From Guadua angustifolia (Eukaryota > Streptophyta > Magnoliopsida > Poales > Poaceae), in NCBI GenBank assembly GCA_036346375.1, contig JAYEVE010001288.1, forward strand, positions 1 to 64,000: DNA of 64,000 bases, read 5' to 3'. Position numbers and translations under genes: made by a program. Positions 23,367 to 33,829 of this stretch are shown in pieces; position 1 is the stretch's first letter; every line of letters starts with the position of its first letter. A model generated the notes under the pieces. The model worked only from the letters and a program-made list of their open reading frames with translations, was not told where the DNA came from and searched no databases.

Positions 23367-26300
23367 TGAAATAACCCAAAAATTTCAAAAATAAATTTAA
23401 TTTGGCCTTTGCTATTTACTTAGAATTTATTTGATTTTTCTGAATTTATTTCGAATTTATCCCAGTTAAATCAAAAACTTTCCTTTTTGGGAAGGTTAAC
23501 CCCGAATTCCGCTTTCCCTTTTCATCCAAGGCGTTTTCCCCTTCGATTCGCGCCTTCTCCAATTCCCGCTTTCCTCTCGCGCTGGCGCCTTCGCCCATTC
23601 CCGCCTCGGCCCAGTGCTCGCACGGCCCGACTTCCCCGCGCGTGCGTCGTTGGCCCAAGCCCACCTTGTGACCTCGTTTTAAATCGCTGTTCAAATCCGT
23701 CGCGTCGTCTCTCCTGCTCGACCAATCCCCTCAGTAGCGCCCTCTGCCCTAATCCAGCCGCCGCCTCTCGCCAACCAACGTCGCCATCATCATCGGCTGG
23801 CAGCGCCATCATGCCGCAATCTCGTCACCCTCGCGCCATCACATCACCGCCGCCCATTCTTGCGCGACATCTCTCCCGCCAGACGCTTAGTCTCGCACCA
23901 TTGCCCGCCTAATCGCCGGCCTTCCGCCTACTATGCTTGCGCGAACGCCCGCCCAATCCCACACCCGCCCCTCTGCTCCGTTGCGTCAAATCATCGCTCG
24001 AGTGCCCCTCCGCCGTTTCCCTCTCTCCTCCCTTCGGTTGCTATAAAAACCAAGCTCGCCCGGCTGATTTTCTTCACGACCAGCCCTCACTGGTAAGCCT
24101 CCCAAGCTCCCCGTGCTTCCCTCTCCATTTCCCACTAATTCTTCCGCCGAGCCATGCAGCAAATCACCGAATCCGGCTTTGTCTTCCTCGGCTCCGGCTA
24201 TTCTTCCTCACCGCGCCGCCCGCACTCCTCTTCGTGAATTCTGGCTATAAAGACTTATCCGAGCCCCCATTTTGCCGCCTGAGCGCCCTAAGGCCCACCC
24301 TTCCTCTCCGCTTGCCCATTTTCACTCCGGTGGCTTGCTCCCGCCACTGATCTTCTTCCCCATCTCCGGTGTTGGCGTCGTCTGCCGCCTCCTTTCTCAT
24401 TGCCATTTTCACGCATCACGAAGTTCGCCGTGAGCTCTTCATTCTCCCCGCCACTTTCTTTTTCCTCCGCGCACGGCCAAGAAGATCGCCTACCGTCTTC
24501 AAAGACCGTGAAATCTTCTTCGCCGATCGCTTACTCGCCTCCGCGCGCCATGTGGCCCCGCTCTTGACCCTTCTCGCTCTCGCCACTGGCCCGCGATGTC
24601 ACCGCCGCTTGCTTCACGCTGGGTCAAGACGTCGCGTGGGCCTCGCTTCGCCATCTTGCGCCAGTGGTTAATTTCCATTCATTCATGCGGCCTAGTGAGC
24701 AGTCTGACCTTGTATTTTTTTTTCGGTTTTGATTTATTTAAAAGTCAAAAATACAAGAAAAATTCCAGAAAATTCCCAAAAATCCCCAAAAATCCAGAAA
24801 TGCCAAGAATACATATTCTTGACCGTTTCGAGCCACTGAATCCAAAAATGATCTCCGTTTCGCCATACCAAATCTAGAAAATTCCCAAAATACCCCTGAA
24901 CTCTAATTCGGCCATTTTCTCTCATTTTCCTTTCCATTGCTTTTTCTTTATTTTGTTTTAATCGTTTATTTATTGTTTGCGTTTCTTCGTGCTAGATTCA
25001 ACGTCAGAGCAACCGTTGACACAAATCTCGGAGCAGGAGCAGACGTTGAAGCTCTACTTGGAATCGGAGCCGTTCAAGGCCCGACATGACATCGACCGTC
25101 TCTCGTTAGGCGAACCTTTAAACCTCGCAAGGCAAGGCACACCCTTTGAACATGTTGAACCTAGATCCACTATAGTATACGTATATATTTCTTGTATTGC
25201 ATTATTTTTGTTAATTTTAGAAAACTAGCAAACTTGGTAGTTTCAAATAACATGATTAGTTACTACCAAATGTTAAACCACTGCTATGCCTTAAATTCCT
25301 TTGTAACCACTAGGATATAAAATACTAAACCTTCGTAGACATAGCAAATTCATACACATTACTACTTTTAGACAAATGCTTAATCTCCGAAAGTTGAGTC
25401 GGAGGATCTTTTTTAAAAAAAACTGCTACGGTTAGGGGGGCAGTATTGGACTAACCACGAGAGGTGGCTACGGGTCCGATCCCCAACCGATGACAAGTCT
25501 ATGGATAAAATGATGGCGGTACAGTGGGTACCATGGAAATGATGTGGGTATAGACTTGGTCTTTGGCATTAAGGACTAATCTCCTTGGGCAAAGTAAATA
25601 ACTTCAGAACTCGCTCAACCACGAGTTGGGCCGGCCAATCCTATTGACTTGGTCCAACGTAGCTCAGTACATTGTACTTCCCTTTTTAATACCTATAGGT
25701 AATGGCTGCCATTCTGGAAGAGAATGGATCACGCGAGAATCGGTGGAGCGGAATGGTGCCGCCATTCGGTTCTCTATGATGAGGTATCCACAGGCAGGCC
25801 GGCCGTGGGGCCCGCTTCGGCGATGGGTTCTGGGTGATCGAGAAATGGCGCCCTCTCGGGTAGGAGCTAAAAGGGAAGTTCAACGAAATGCTATGATTAT
25901 CTCGGTCGGACGCATGCATAAAAGTTGCATGTTGATCCGGTGGCACTAATGACCGTAGATGTCTTGTGGGTAAAGCCGAGCACCTCTGCAGAGTGATATC
26001 AATGGTATTGAATACGTCGTGCTTAGGTTAATGAAGCCGAGTTAATCTAGGTGATTCACGTGAATCGCGCCCTGTAGCTTTTATATTTAAAACTTGTCGT
26101 GAAGGTGAAACTTTGCAGATACCCCCCCATGATATATATTACTATTTATAGTTTGTGTTTCAAATGTAAAATGAAAAAGTGATATTTACAACTTGCATCC
26201 ACAATGCTTAAAAACCTGTGCCTACCTTTGTTTACCCCTGCATGTAATATTCAGAATTTCCGTGTGGTTTGTTGAGTACGGTTGTGTACTCACCCTTGCT

Positions 26301-26600
26301 CCCATTCCCCCTCTTTAGATTTCATTTGAAGATGACAGGACCCAGAAGACCGTAGATAACGTTGTTATTCGGGTTGGAAGGCTTTGATCTATCTGCTCAA
26401 GCGTTTCCTGTAGGTGTTCTGTAATGTATTCGGTGCTAGCCGCACCTTTTGTAAAACTCTGGCCGTTAGGCCCTTATTTCATCTACAAAATGTTCGTATT
26501 CGCTCTTTATTCAGGCAATGTACACTTGGTTACCTACTGCCTAAATTTCTGAGTAGTATGAAGGTATTTATACGCACCTCGAAAAGGGCGGTCGTGATGA
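23367..26600 (+). mobile_element. long solo LTR candidate (about 3.2 kb)
   Basis: It begins TGAAATAACCCAAAAATTTC and probably ends agggcggtcgtgatga, with CCAT on both sides (23363-23366 and 26601-26604). Removing it joins ggtggccat to ggaagtcctccg, smoothly restoring the host element. A TATA box ctataaaaacc lies near 24041. The GC-rich stretch before it and the long untranslated-like sequence after it resemble the very long LTRs of some grass gypsy families. Open frames at 23480-24700 are probably compositional. The 3' limit is the weakest part of the call. Confidence 0.5.
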
Positions 26601-26727
26601 CCATGGAAGTCCTCCGAGGCGGAGGATTTGCACCGGGCAGCACACAAGCGAGGTACCGAGGCGGCACCGATTGAGGCAACAAAGATGGTTAGGATTAGTG
26701 TCGTGGTTGGTGTCACACGATTGCCAA

Positions 26728-28910
26728 TTAGGTGGGTATTTTTAAACCGAAACAAAAAAATTGAATCAAATCGAATTAACTGATTATTTTAGTTTTTTTG
26801 ATTTTATTTTCCGGTTCAGTTTTTATTTTAATGCTATTTGGTTTTTGGGTTTCGGTTTAGTTTCTAACTCTAAAAAACTAAAGAATCGAACAATCGATGT
26901 ATACTCCATTCAGCAGTCGGCACTCGCAGTCGCAGAAGTCGAGGCCCATTCCCATTCCCCATTCATTGAATTGCTTCTGTCCACGCAGTGCCCGCACGCT
27001 CCTCCACGCTGGCCAGCCAACGACCACTCTCTCCATCGCCGCCTCCTACGGCCTGCGCCATCCCCACGTGGCCCACCTGCACAGTGTAGCATATCCCGGG
27101 CTGGCTTCCACCTGTAGATCCACGCTGCCTCCCTTACAAACTTCACCCACTCCGGGTCCGACAGGTCACGGCCCTTGGGGTGGCGGCACATGGAGCACTA
27201 GTGTACGCAAAGGCTAGAGATGCTTGGCATCCAGATCCGGCTGTCCTTGGGCGGAGGGGCTCAGCAGTGGTCGGATCTAGTAGTGGAGGCGGCACGGAAG
27301 CTCTTGGCAGTAGTGGTAGTGGCCTCGACAGCGTGGTCCTTGGGCAGAGGCGATCGGCGGTGGTCGGATGCCCGGATCTGGTACGTGGTGGTAGCAACGG
27401 CCTCAGTAGCGCGGTCTTCAAGCGGCGGCGACGAGGCGGCGTCCGATGGCGGCACGGGTGCCTCATCTCACTCTGGTACCTCATCTGAAATAATATGTCC
27501 TTTGTAGCTAGCCGCAAAGGCCTTTGATGATTTCCTGATTTATTTCAGTTTAATAGTTCTAGTACTTTTGTATTCAAACTGGGTTTAGCGATGCACACAC
27601 GAAAGAATAGTTCAAATTATATGTCCATTGTAGTCAGCCGCAAAGGCCTTTGGCCCTTTGATTTCCTGATTTGTTTCAGTTCAATAGTTCTACAAAGAAG
27701 CAATCATTATTGTGAAAGTCACACTGCTAGTCCTGATTTAGATGATTAATTTATCAAATTGCTAGTCATGATTTAGACGATTAATTTACCAAATAATGAA
27801 TGTAAAATCTGGAAAACTTAAGAGCTAATGTTTCCTTCCAAATTAGTGGATCTGAAGCTACTTTTTTCAAGTCAAAATCAGCTTTGCATGATGTACTGGC
27901 TTCCAAATTAGTGGATCTGAAGCTACATTTTCCAAGTCAAAATCAGCTTTTGCATGATTTTGGGCACCCTGAAACGGGTTATGTTTTGATTGAGTCCACA
28001 GAATGTTATCTGTAGAACCGAAGCAGGCAAGGCAGGCAAGTTCAGGCTTCCGAACTGAAATATTTCGGTTAACCGAAAAGCTGAAATAACTGAACCGAAA
28101 TATTTCGATTAATTCGGTTCAGTTTTTGAATTTATTCGGTTCGGTTTGGTTTACAATTCTCAAAAACCAAAATATTTTTAAACCGAAAAAACCTGTCATA
28201 GGTTAGAAATCTACAATAAACTTATAGTTTCGGGTACCTTCGAATTAGCAAAGTCAGACATAAAATCGGAGGTACATAATGTAGACAGGTTCAGGCCCCC
28301 GGATGGAGTAATACACTACTCCTGTGTGAATGACGTATGGAGTCGATGAACAGAGCACAAAGCAGGACGCCTATCTCTAATTACTATAAAGATTGAACTT
28401 AGGGGGTGGCTAAGTTACAGCTAAGGGTTGACGAAGCGTAGTTCGCCGGTTCTTAGATGCTTTGCTCAAAAGGTATTCTCGCTTGTCTAGCTCTGGATGG
28501 CTTATAGTCTGAGAATTTCTTATTTCCTTGAAGATACCTACCCCCGACCTTATATAGTCGAGGTAGTCTTACCTTAGGTTGAATCGTAGTTGGTTTGCGA
28601 TACCAGATTGTAACCGATGAGGAGTCCATCGTCGCGTGATCTTCGCAGCATATCCAAACTCCCCTGAATATCAGACGTAATCGAGTTGGTTTCCTCGTAA
28701 CGGGAAAACGATCGAGTCCTTTCTTGTATGAAGATACCCTCTCCGCTTATATCTTATCCCATAGAATTGGGTCTATGATATCCGAAGTTTTCAGATGCTT
28801 GACTGAGCATATATGGTATAGTCTTTGAGTTTCTGGTGTATATCCATATCCCACATTTAGACTCAACAAAACCGAACGAAAAAACCAAATTAACCGAATG
28901 CCTACCCCTA
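26728..28910. mobile_element. hAT-type element with aaccgaa subterminal repeats
   Basis: Ends read ttaggtgggtattttt and, inverted, taggggtaggcattcgg. Flanking octamers attgccaa (26720-26727) and gttgccga (28911-28918) match at 6 of 8. Both subterminal regions are packed with ggttcggtttggtt / aaccgaaaa wording. The interior contains a GC-rich block (26900-27500), two partial direct duplications, and an LTR-like stretch from about 28200 to 28860 (taggttcaggccccc type wording) that may be another insertion. No transposase is recognised. Confidence 0.6.
27495..27965. repeat. internal direct duplications in the hAT element
   Basis: The segment agccgcaaaggcctttg with its downstream tttcctgattt-tttcagtt occurs at about 27510 and again at about 27635. 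A second pair beginning ccaaattagtggatctgaag occurs near 27837 and 27903, about 66 bases apart. Confidence 0.75.
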
Positions 28911-29097
28911 GTTGCCGAGGAGTGGGCCGGTGGCTGGCCAGAGCTAAAGATGATGTCAGTGATGGGAGTTGAGGCGGCCGGCAGTGGCCCGAACGGCGAC
29001 AGTAGATTGGAAACTCCCGATGTGATGTGCCACCCCCGGAAATCTCCTTCTCCCTGAGGCAACGGATTGATCTAAAACTTTAGGCTCTGATACTACT
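28911..29097 (-). other. 5' leader of the old LTR element with tRNA-Met primer site
   Basis: Minus-strand sequence directly after the right LTR reads agtagtatcagagcctaaag. The primer-binding core TATCAGAGCC is intact. No gag start is recognised in the 170 bases that follow. Confidence 0.7.
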
Positions 29098-29320
29098 TGT
29101 TAGGGTTAGCACGGTAAAATAACAGGAAACATAATTTAACGTGGAAAAACTTTTATAGAAAAAAATCATAGGAAATAATTCACTATAATGGTTCAAAGAT
29201 TATATGTACAGGGATATAGCTTAAATAGTTAAAAAAGTTTGAATTGTAGCAGATTTGGACTAATCTATTTGTATAAAACCAAAAGATATGGTAAGATGAA
29301 ATATTGGGTTATCAGTAACA
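29098..29320 (-). repeat. right (5') LTR of the 21.2-29.3 kb element
   Basis: 223 bp, TGTTAGGGTTAGCACGG to TATCAGTAACA, co-linear with the left LTR and followed by TTTTT. Confidence 0.85.
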
Positions 29321-29543
29321 TTTTTAATTTGAGTAGTCTCGTTTCGGAAGCCAGGCGATCATTCTTGCATTTCAGAATTCAGACTGACATTTATTAATAG
29401 TATTGAATTTCCAATTCAGCCCATGATTTGTTTGCAAGAAATAATTATTAATTTTGTCTTGTTAACTTTAGAATGTTAGTTAAGCCTTGTGTACGTAGAT
29501 TAGTTAAGTTATTTTTCAGTTTCTTTTTTCAGTTTCCTGCAAG

Positions 29544-29611
29544 CATGCGCATGAACTCTGGAAGTGGGCCAATCACACCGGTAACTCTGGAAGCATGCGC
29601 ATGAACTCTGG
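29544..29611. repeat. short direct repeat at the copia fragment edge
   Basis: The wording agcatgcgcatgaactctgg occurs twice, about 46 bases apart. It covers the 3' end of the fragment. Confidence 0.8.
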
Positions 29612-29639
29612 CCGAGCCTGGAGCGCAGCTGGACGAATG

Positions 29640-30376
29640 ATCACGCCCAAGAGCCTTCGTCAGGATGTCCGCCAGCTGATCTTTGGTGTCGACTGGCTCG
29701 ACCCTCACCCTGTCCTCCTTGATGGCGTGAAAACGGAGTGGCGCATCGTCGTGATCTGCATCGAGGGTCTCCTTTGCTCCTGGCGGTGGCGAGACGAACT
29801 CGATCATTGACGCTGATGTAGAGGGACTCGCCTCCCACGCGGGCGTGCCTGTCGGAGTGTTAGGCGCAGGTGGCGTCGTTGCACGCTCTGGCGACTGGAG
29901 CGTGGTCACCACCTTCGGCTGTACCACGGTGGCGTACTCGATGACAAAGTCGCTATCGTCGTTCGCCGTTTGATCACCATCCCACTGCCACTGCGCCTCC
30001 TCATCAAAGATCACGTCGCGGCTGACGTGCACTCGCCTGGTGGTCGGATCGTAGACTCGATATGCCTTGGAGCCATCATGGGCTTGCTGCGGTCGTCAAG
30101 CTTCTTGACATTGGGCGCGACATTCTTGACGTGGGCCACGCACCCAAATGTGCGGAGATGATGCACCGCCAGCGTGGTCTCGTTCCACAGCTCGTACGGA
30201 GTCTTGCCGCCGGTGCCCTTGGTCGTTGACCTGTTGAGGATGTAGACCGCAGCGGTGATCGCCTCCCCCCAGAACTTGCCGGGGAGGCCCTTCGCCTTGA
30301 GCATGCTCCTCGCAGTCCCAACCACCGTCTGGTTCTTCCTCTCGACGACGCCGTTCTGTTGCGGGGTGTACGGCAA
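29640..30376 (-). pseudogene. copia integrase C-terminal half + linker fused to RNase H tail
   Basis: It begins PYTPQQNGVVERKNQTVVGT, the integrase core segment holding the catalytic Glu of DDE. It continues with KFWGEAITAAVYILNRSTTK and HLRTFGCVAHVKN, then a frame change near 30030 leads to HVSRDVIFDEEAQWQW and the Pro-rich linker. At about 29718 the linker wording LRFHAIK passes straight into EDRVRVEPVDTKDQLADILT, the conserved end of copia RNase H. The reverse transcriptase that should separate these is absent here. The piece therefore has an internal deletion or arose by template switching. Not functional. Confidence 0.85.
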
Positions 30377-31830
30377 TGGTATCTCGTATCTATATGTTTC
30401 TCGCGATCATGAAAGACATGATTTTTATTCATTTGGATCGTGGTGGTTGTCAATCTTGCAGGATGTGGGCCTCCTCTCCTCGAAGCTCGCAAGAAAGCGC
30501 GCAAGTCAAATTCACGATAGGAAGGCTGTTGTAGCGGCGATGTACTCGCTTGCAGCCTTGACAAAGCCACTACCTTCGCTTCGCGATCGCCAGTGTGAGG
30601 TTGTTGCCGAGGAAGAACAGACTTCGGTGGTGCTCTTGCGGGTGTCAACGCCCTGGCAAGATCATCATCATCTTTATCCGAAGCGAGTTCGATATCTCCT
30701 TTCTTCCTCTGGTAGTAGCTTGTAGTGGTTTTACCGTACTGCGACATATTGCGAAAGACGCGCTTCACGGCCGCCAGGTGTTCGGTGGTGGGCTTCTCCA
30801 TGAATCTGCTCACGTAGCCCACCGAGTATGCCAAGTCCGGTCTCGTGTTCACCAGATAGCGTAGCGCTCCCACAATCCGCCTGTACTCAATAGCACCGAC
30901 AGCAGAGGCAATGCTCATCTTACTGAGTTTCAGGCGCGACTCCATGGGTGTGTTGCTGGCATTGCTCCCTGCCAGCCTCGCTGCCTCCAAAATCTTCAAC
31001 GCGTACATGCCTTGGCTGATGGTGATGCCAATGTCGGTCTGGTTCACTTCCAGACCCAAATAGTAGTGCAACAGCCCGAGGTCGCTCATGTGGAAGGTGC
31101 CCTGCATCTCCTTGTTGAAGCGCTTGAGCTCGACGGAGTCGCCACCGGTGATCACGAGATCGTCGACATACACGCCAACCACCAGCCGGTGCGCGCCCTC
31201 GCCGCGAACATACACGGCATGCTCAGACACGCTGCGCTGGAACCCAAGTGACACCAGGGAGGCGTCCACCTTGGCGTACCACGCGCGCGGGGCTTGATGA
31301 AGTCCGTAGAGCGTTTTGATCAAGCGCAGCACCTTGTGCTCCTCACCGGCGACCACGAATCCCGACGGTTGAGCGACGTAGACTTCTTCCCGCAGCTCTC
31401 CGTTCAGGAAAGCTGACTTTACGTCCATGTGGTGGACCGGCCATCCTTCGCTCGCCACGTGTGCCAGTAGGAGCCGGACCGACTCGAGACGCGCCACGGG
31501 TACAAACACCTCGTCGTAGTTGATCCCTTGACGTTGCACGTATCCCTTCGCCACAAGCCGCGCTTTGTGCTTAGTGATGTTGCCGGCGTCGTCCTTCTTG
31601 GTCTTGAAAACCCACTTGAGCCCAATTCGGCGTTGGCGCGACGGAGGGTCGACGAGCTCCACGTGCCATTAGACTCGATTGATGCCATCTCGTCGAGCAT
31701 CGCCTTCCGCCAGCATTCGTGCGTCTGTGTCTCCTCGAATGAAGCCGGCTCGTCGGTGCTCACTAAGAGAAGGTCTTCGACCAGGTCCGATCCGCCATCC
31801 CTGGTGGTGTGTTCGAGTTCAGTTCGTGTG
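30377..31830 (-). pseudogene. copia reverse transcriptase + partial RNase H
   Basis: Starts with the linker end LLVSTDEPASFEE (about 31780), then RT: IGLKWVFKTK, HKARLVAKGY, HHMDVKSAFLNGEL, the polymerase metal-binding motif YVDD (about 31159-31170), LHYYLGLEVNQTDIGITISQ, and YLVNTRPDLAYSVGYVSRFM. RNase H follows but is frame-shifted and gapped (SDKDDDD, EAKVVALSRL, HVFHDREKHIDTRYH). It stops abruptly at 30376, where the integrase fragment begins. The frame changes once between linker and RT (about 31665). This enzyme copies element RNA into cDNA in virus-like particles. This copy is dead. Confidence 0.9.
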
Positions 31831-31865
31831 TGTGCGTGTGTTCTTGAGCAGGGTAAGTTCATCTC

Positions 31866-32408
31866 CGGCGCCGGCGTTCGCTGGGAGATCCAACATAGAA
31901 TCTTGCTTTGTACTCTGAGATTGATTCTTTTGTGTGGTCACTAACCATTAGGCATGATAGCTTTGTAGGTGTTTTCGAACCTCCGTCAGATGGCTGCCGG
32001 TCAGAGCAAGTCAGTTCATGCAAACTATGGCTGAATCTGTACAGACTCACGGGTTTTTGTGTCGAAGAAAGTAGAATACACATGCAAGCAGTTCTCGCAA
32101 CAAAATTCACATGACCAGTTCATGTATATTGTGGGTTAACTAGCAAACACCCCTTATGGAGTTCATAGCAGAAATAAGAGAGCATAGAGAATGCATAACA
32201 ATAGAGAAACCAAGGGAGAGCAGGAAACAGCAACTTGTTGAAGCAAAATGGATTCTGGTTGCAGAGGGAGAAGAGAATCCATGGGAAAGAGGTTAGCATA
32301 GCAGGAACATCGCAATCAAATGGGAGAGATAACATGATGCATTTATGTCGTTTTGAGCAACATTATGCACAATTTCGGCAGGACGAAATAGAAAATTGTT
32401 ATGCTCTC
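31866..32408. other. intergenic stretch upstream of the copia fragments
   Basis: No gene is recognised. The sequence is AT-rich and no LTR structure could be matched. Confidence 0.4.
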
Positions 32409-32758
32409 ACTGTACATCTTTTTTTTTTCAAATATAACCTCCTCACTTATGTTTTTACAAAATTACCTCCACTCCATCGTGGAAGATCCAGAGACGACGT
32501 GTCCCTGCCTTTTGAAGAGTGCGAAAACTACCTTACTCCGCCATAGTATGGGGAGTACGAGAGGACATACTTCTGTGCGTAGGGAGCGCGAACCAACCGC
32601 ATTGCCTGCCCTGCCCGTGTGCATTGTGCCCTGCCTGCGCTCTCATGCGCTGCTCCTCAGGTGCGGCTAGGAACGTGTCACTTGTCACGCCTTTTGTGGT
32701 AGGGACTAGGGCTATTTTTGTAAAAGCATGCATAGAAGCTATATTTGAAAAAAAAAAC
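32409..32758. mobile_element. inverted-repeat element (MITE-like)
   Basis: The left end tttttttttcaaatataac and right end gctatatttgaaaaaaaaaa are inverted copies over about 55 bases each, with gttttacaaaat matching atttttgtaaaag further in. There is a GC-rich centre and no coding capacity. Target duplications cannot be defined because of the A/T runs. Confidence 0.55.
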
Positions 32759-33597
32759 TTATCTTCAGAAAGCTAGATAAAGCATCACTTACGATTCTTC
32801 TTTCGTTTTGACAGATGAACTCCGGTTTCTTCTCTCTTTTTACTTTGAAAGATCAATCTCTCTTGACATATGGCCCCACAGCCTTCTGAGTGGTGTGGGT
32901 CGGATTAGATCTCTCATTAGGGCTCAGGATTGGTCTTGCTGTGAGTGGCCCATGATGAAGTTTCTTTCGGCTCGTCTAAAACAAAAAAGGCCATACGAGT
33001 TTTGGACTTAGGTCCAATTCAGCTGTCCTGGCCTAGTAACTGGAGGTGGGATGCTGTGTTCTGATCCAACGAATCTTGTATTTTTTTGGGGGCGAAAACC
33101 ATAATTTTGGATTTTTTTTGGGAGAAAACCATCCAAGAGATATATAGACACACCCATTTAATTTTTGCCAGAGTATTCGTTGTACCATGTTGTAGTTAGT
33201 GCCTAATACTCTTTAAAACTATAATCTAAAGCCCTAAAGGAAAAAGGAAAAGGCAGTCAGACAGACAAAAAAGAGAGAGTATAATAAATTGGGTTGACAG
33301 TCAGAAATTTCCCCAAATCATCTCATTTTCTCTAGCATTTCCACTTATGATCATACAAGGCAAAACTTGTCCTAAAGGACATCCTCCAGTTTACTAATCA
33401 CCTCTCATACTACCATCTAACACTATGAGCTACTTGATCAATATCTACATGTACAGACAGATCGATCATCGGATCTGCACCCACCACCACCCATGATGGG
33501 AAAAACTGCATATCAAGAAGCACCAAAAAAAAAAGGTGACCAAAAGACAAGCATCTGATGGTCATCACACACATTTAAGCCAGCTAGCATTAGCAAG
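32759..33597. other. intergenic stretch
   Basis: No gene is seen. It includes paired tttttttggg-gaaaaccat wording near 33086-33133 and the probable 3' region of the first DVL gene. Confidence 0.4.
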
Positions 33598-33711
33598 CTA
33601 GTCATGCCACCGGAGCAGCATGACGACGCATCGGCGGATGATGTAGAGCCTCGCCTTGTGTTCCTTGAGAGCCCTGCCGAGCCCTCTCCTCTGGCTGTTC
33701 CCAACCTTCAT
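33598..33711 (-). CDS. DVL/RTFL micropeptide 1 (37 aa)
   Basis: The intronless frame runs from ATG at 33711 to TAG at 33598-33600. The product has a short basic N-terminus (MKVGNSQRRGLGR) and the conserved C-terminal RTF core: ALKEHKARLYIIRRC followed by VVMLLRWHD at the very end. ROTUNDIFOLIA4/DEVIL peptides are plant-specific, plasma-membrane-associated small proteins that limit polar cell proliferation and shape leaves, stems and fruits when overexpressed. The amphipathic core ending in W-H-D is diagnostic. Most family members I know have Cys just before the final Trp/Ser-His-Asp, whereas here it is Arg. A TATA box ctatataag lies about 108 bases upstream of the ATG (33818-33826). First of three paralogues on this strand. 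Confidence 0.88.
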   Translation of the reverse strand: MKVGNSQRRGLGRALKEHKARLYIIRRCVVMLLRWHD

Positions 33712-33816
33712 TCTCCCAAACTAAACCACACCTGATGGATTCGTTCTTGAACAATCTATGAAAGAAGACACTAGCTATCGGTGTGGATGGGTGGAGAGAT
33801 CACTGGAGAGGGGAGG

Positions 33817-33828
33817 CTTATATAGAGG
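33817..33828 (-). promoter_or_regulatory. TATA box of DVL/RTFL gene 1
   Basis: Minus-strand cctctatataag, placed about 108 bases before the start codon. This is a spacing consistent with a short 5' leader. Confidence 0.6.
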
Positions 33829-33829
33829 A

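Larger units (their letters stand above)
21173..29320 (-). mobile_element. old LTR retrotransposon shell with 223-bp LTRs (copia-like, non-autonomous)
   Basis: Two direct LTRs (21173-21396 and 29098-29320) begin TGTTAGG and end TAACA. They are flanked by TTTTT on both sides (21168-21172 and 29321-29325). On the minus strand the right LTR is followed by agTAGTATCAGAGCC, one base from the initiator-Met tRNA primer site TGGTATCAGAGCC. The left LTR is preceded by the purine tract aaggggagg. Orientation is therefore right to left. LTR divergence is substantial, so insertion is old. No gag or pol is recognised in the original interior. The interior is interrupted by a long solo LTR and a hAT element, each listed separately. 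Confidence 0.8.
29530..31865 (-). mobile_element. Ty1/copia fragments in scrambled order
   Basis: On the minus strand the order is linker-RT-RNase H (31865 to 30377), then integrase core end plus linker (30376 to 29718), then the RNase H tail (29717 to about 29640). A normal copia polyprotein runs integrase, linker, RT, RNase H, so the integrase piece sits inside RNase H. No LTRs or target duplications were found at the edges. Confidence 0.8.

Noticed and set aside
22624..23388. Overlapping frames of 129-199 residues on both strands
   Set aside because: They lie in the GC-rich interior of the old LTR element and have Pro/Ser/Arg composition with no motif on either strand.
23487..24671. Several Pro/Ser/Arg-rich plus-strand frames
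   Set aside because: They overlap in different frames within a GC-rich LTR promoter region, and no domain is recognisable.
26897..27517. Overlapping frames inside the 26.7-28.9 kb hAT element
   Set aside because: GC-rich block with frames on both strands and no conserved motif. A captured gene fragment is possible but unsupported.
30076..30376. Continuation of the copia RT frame past 30376
   Set aside because: The true reading of this stretch is integrase in another frame. The Arg/Ser/Pro-rich continuation is out-of-frame noise.
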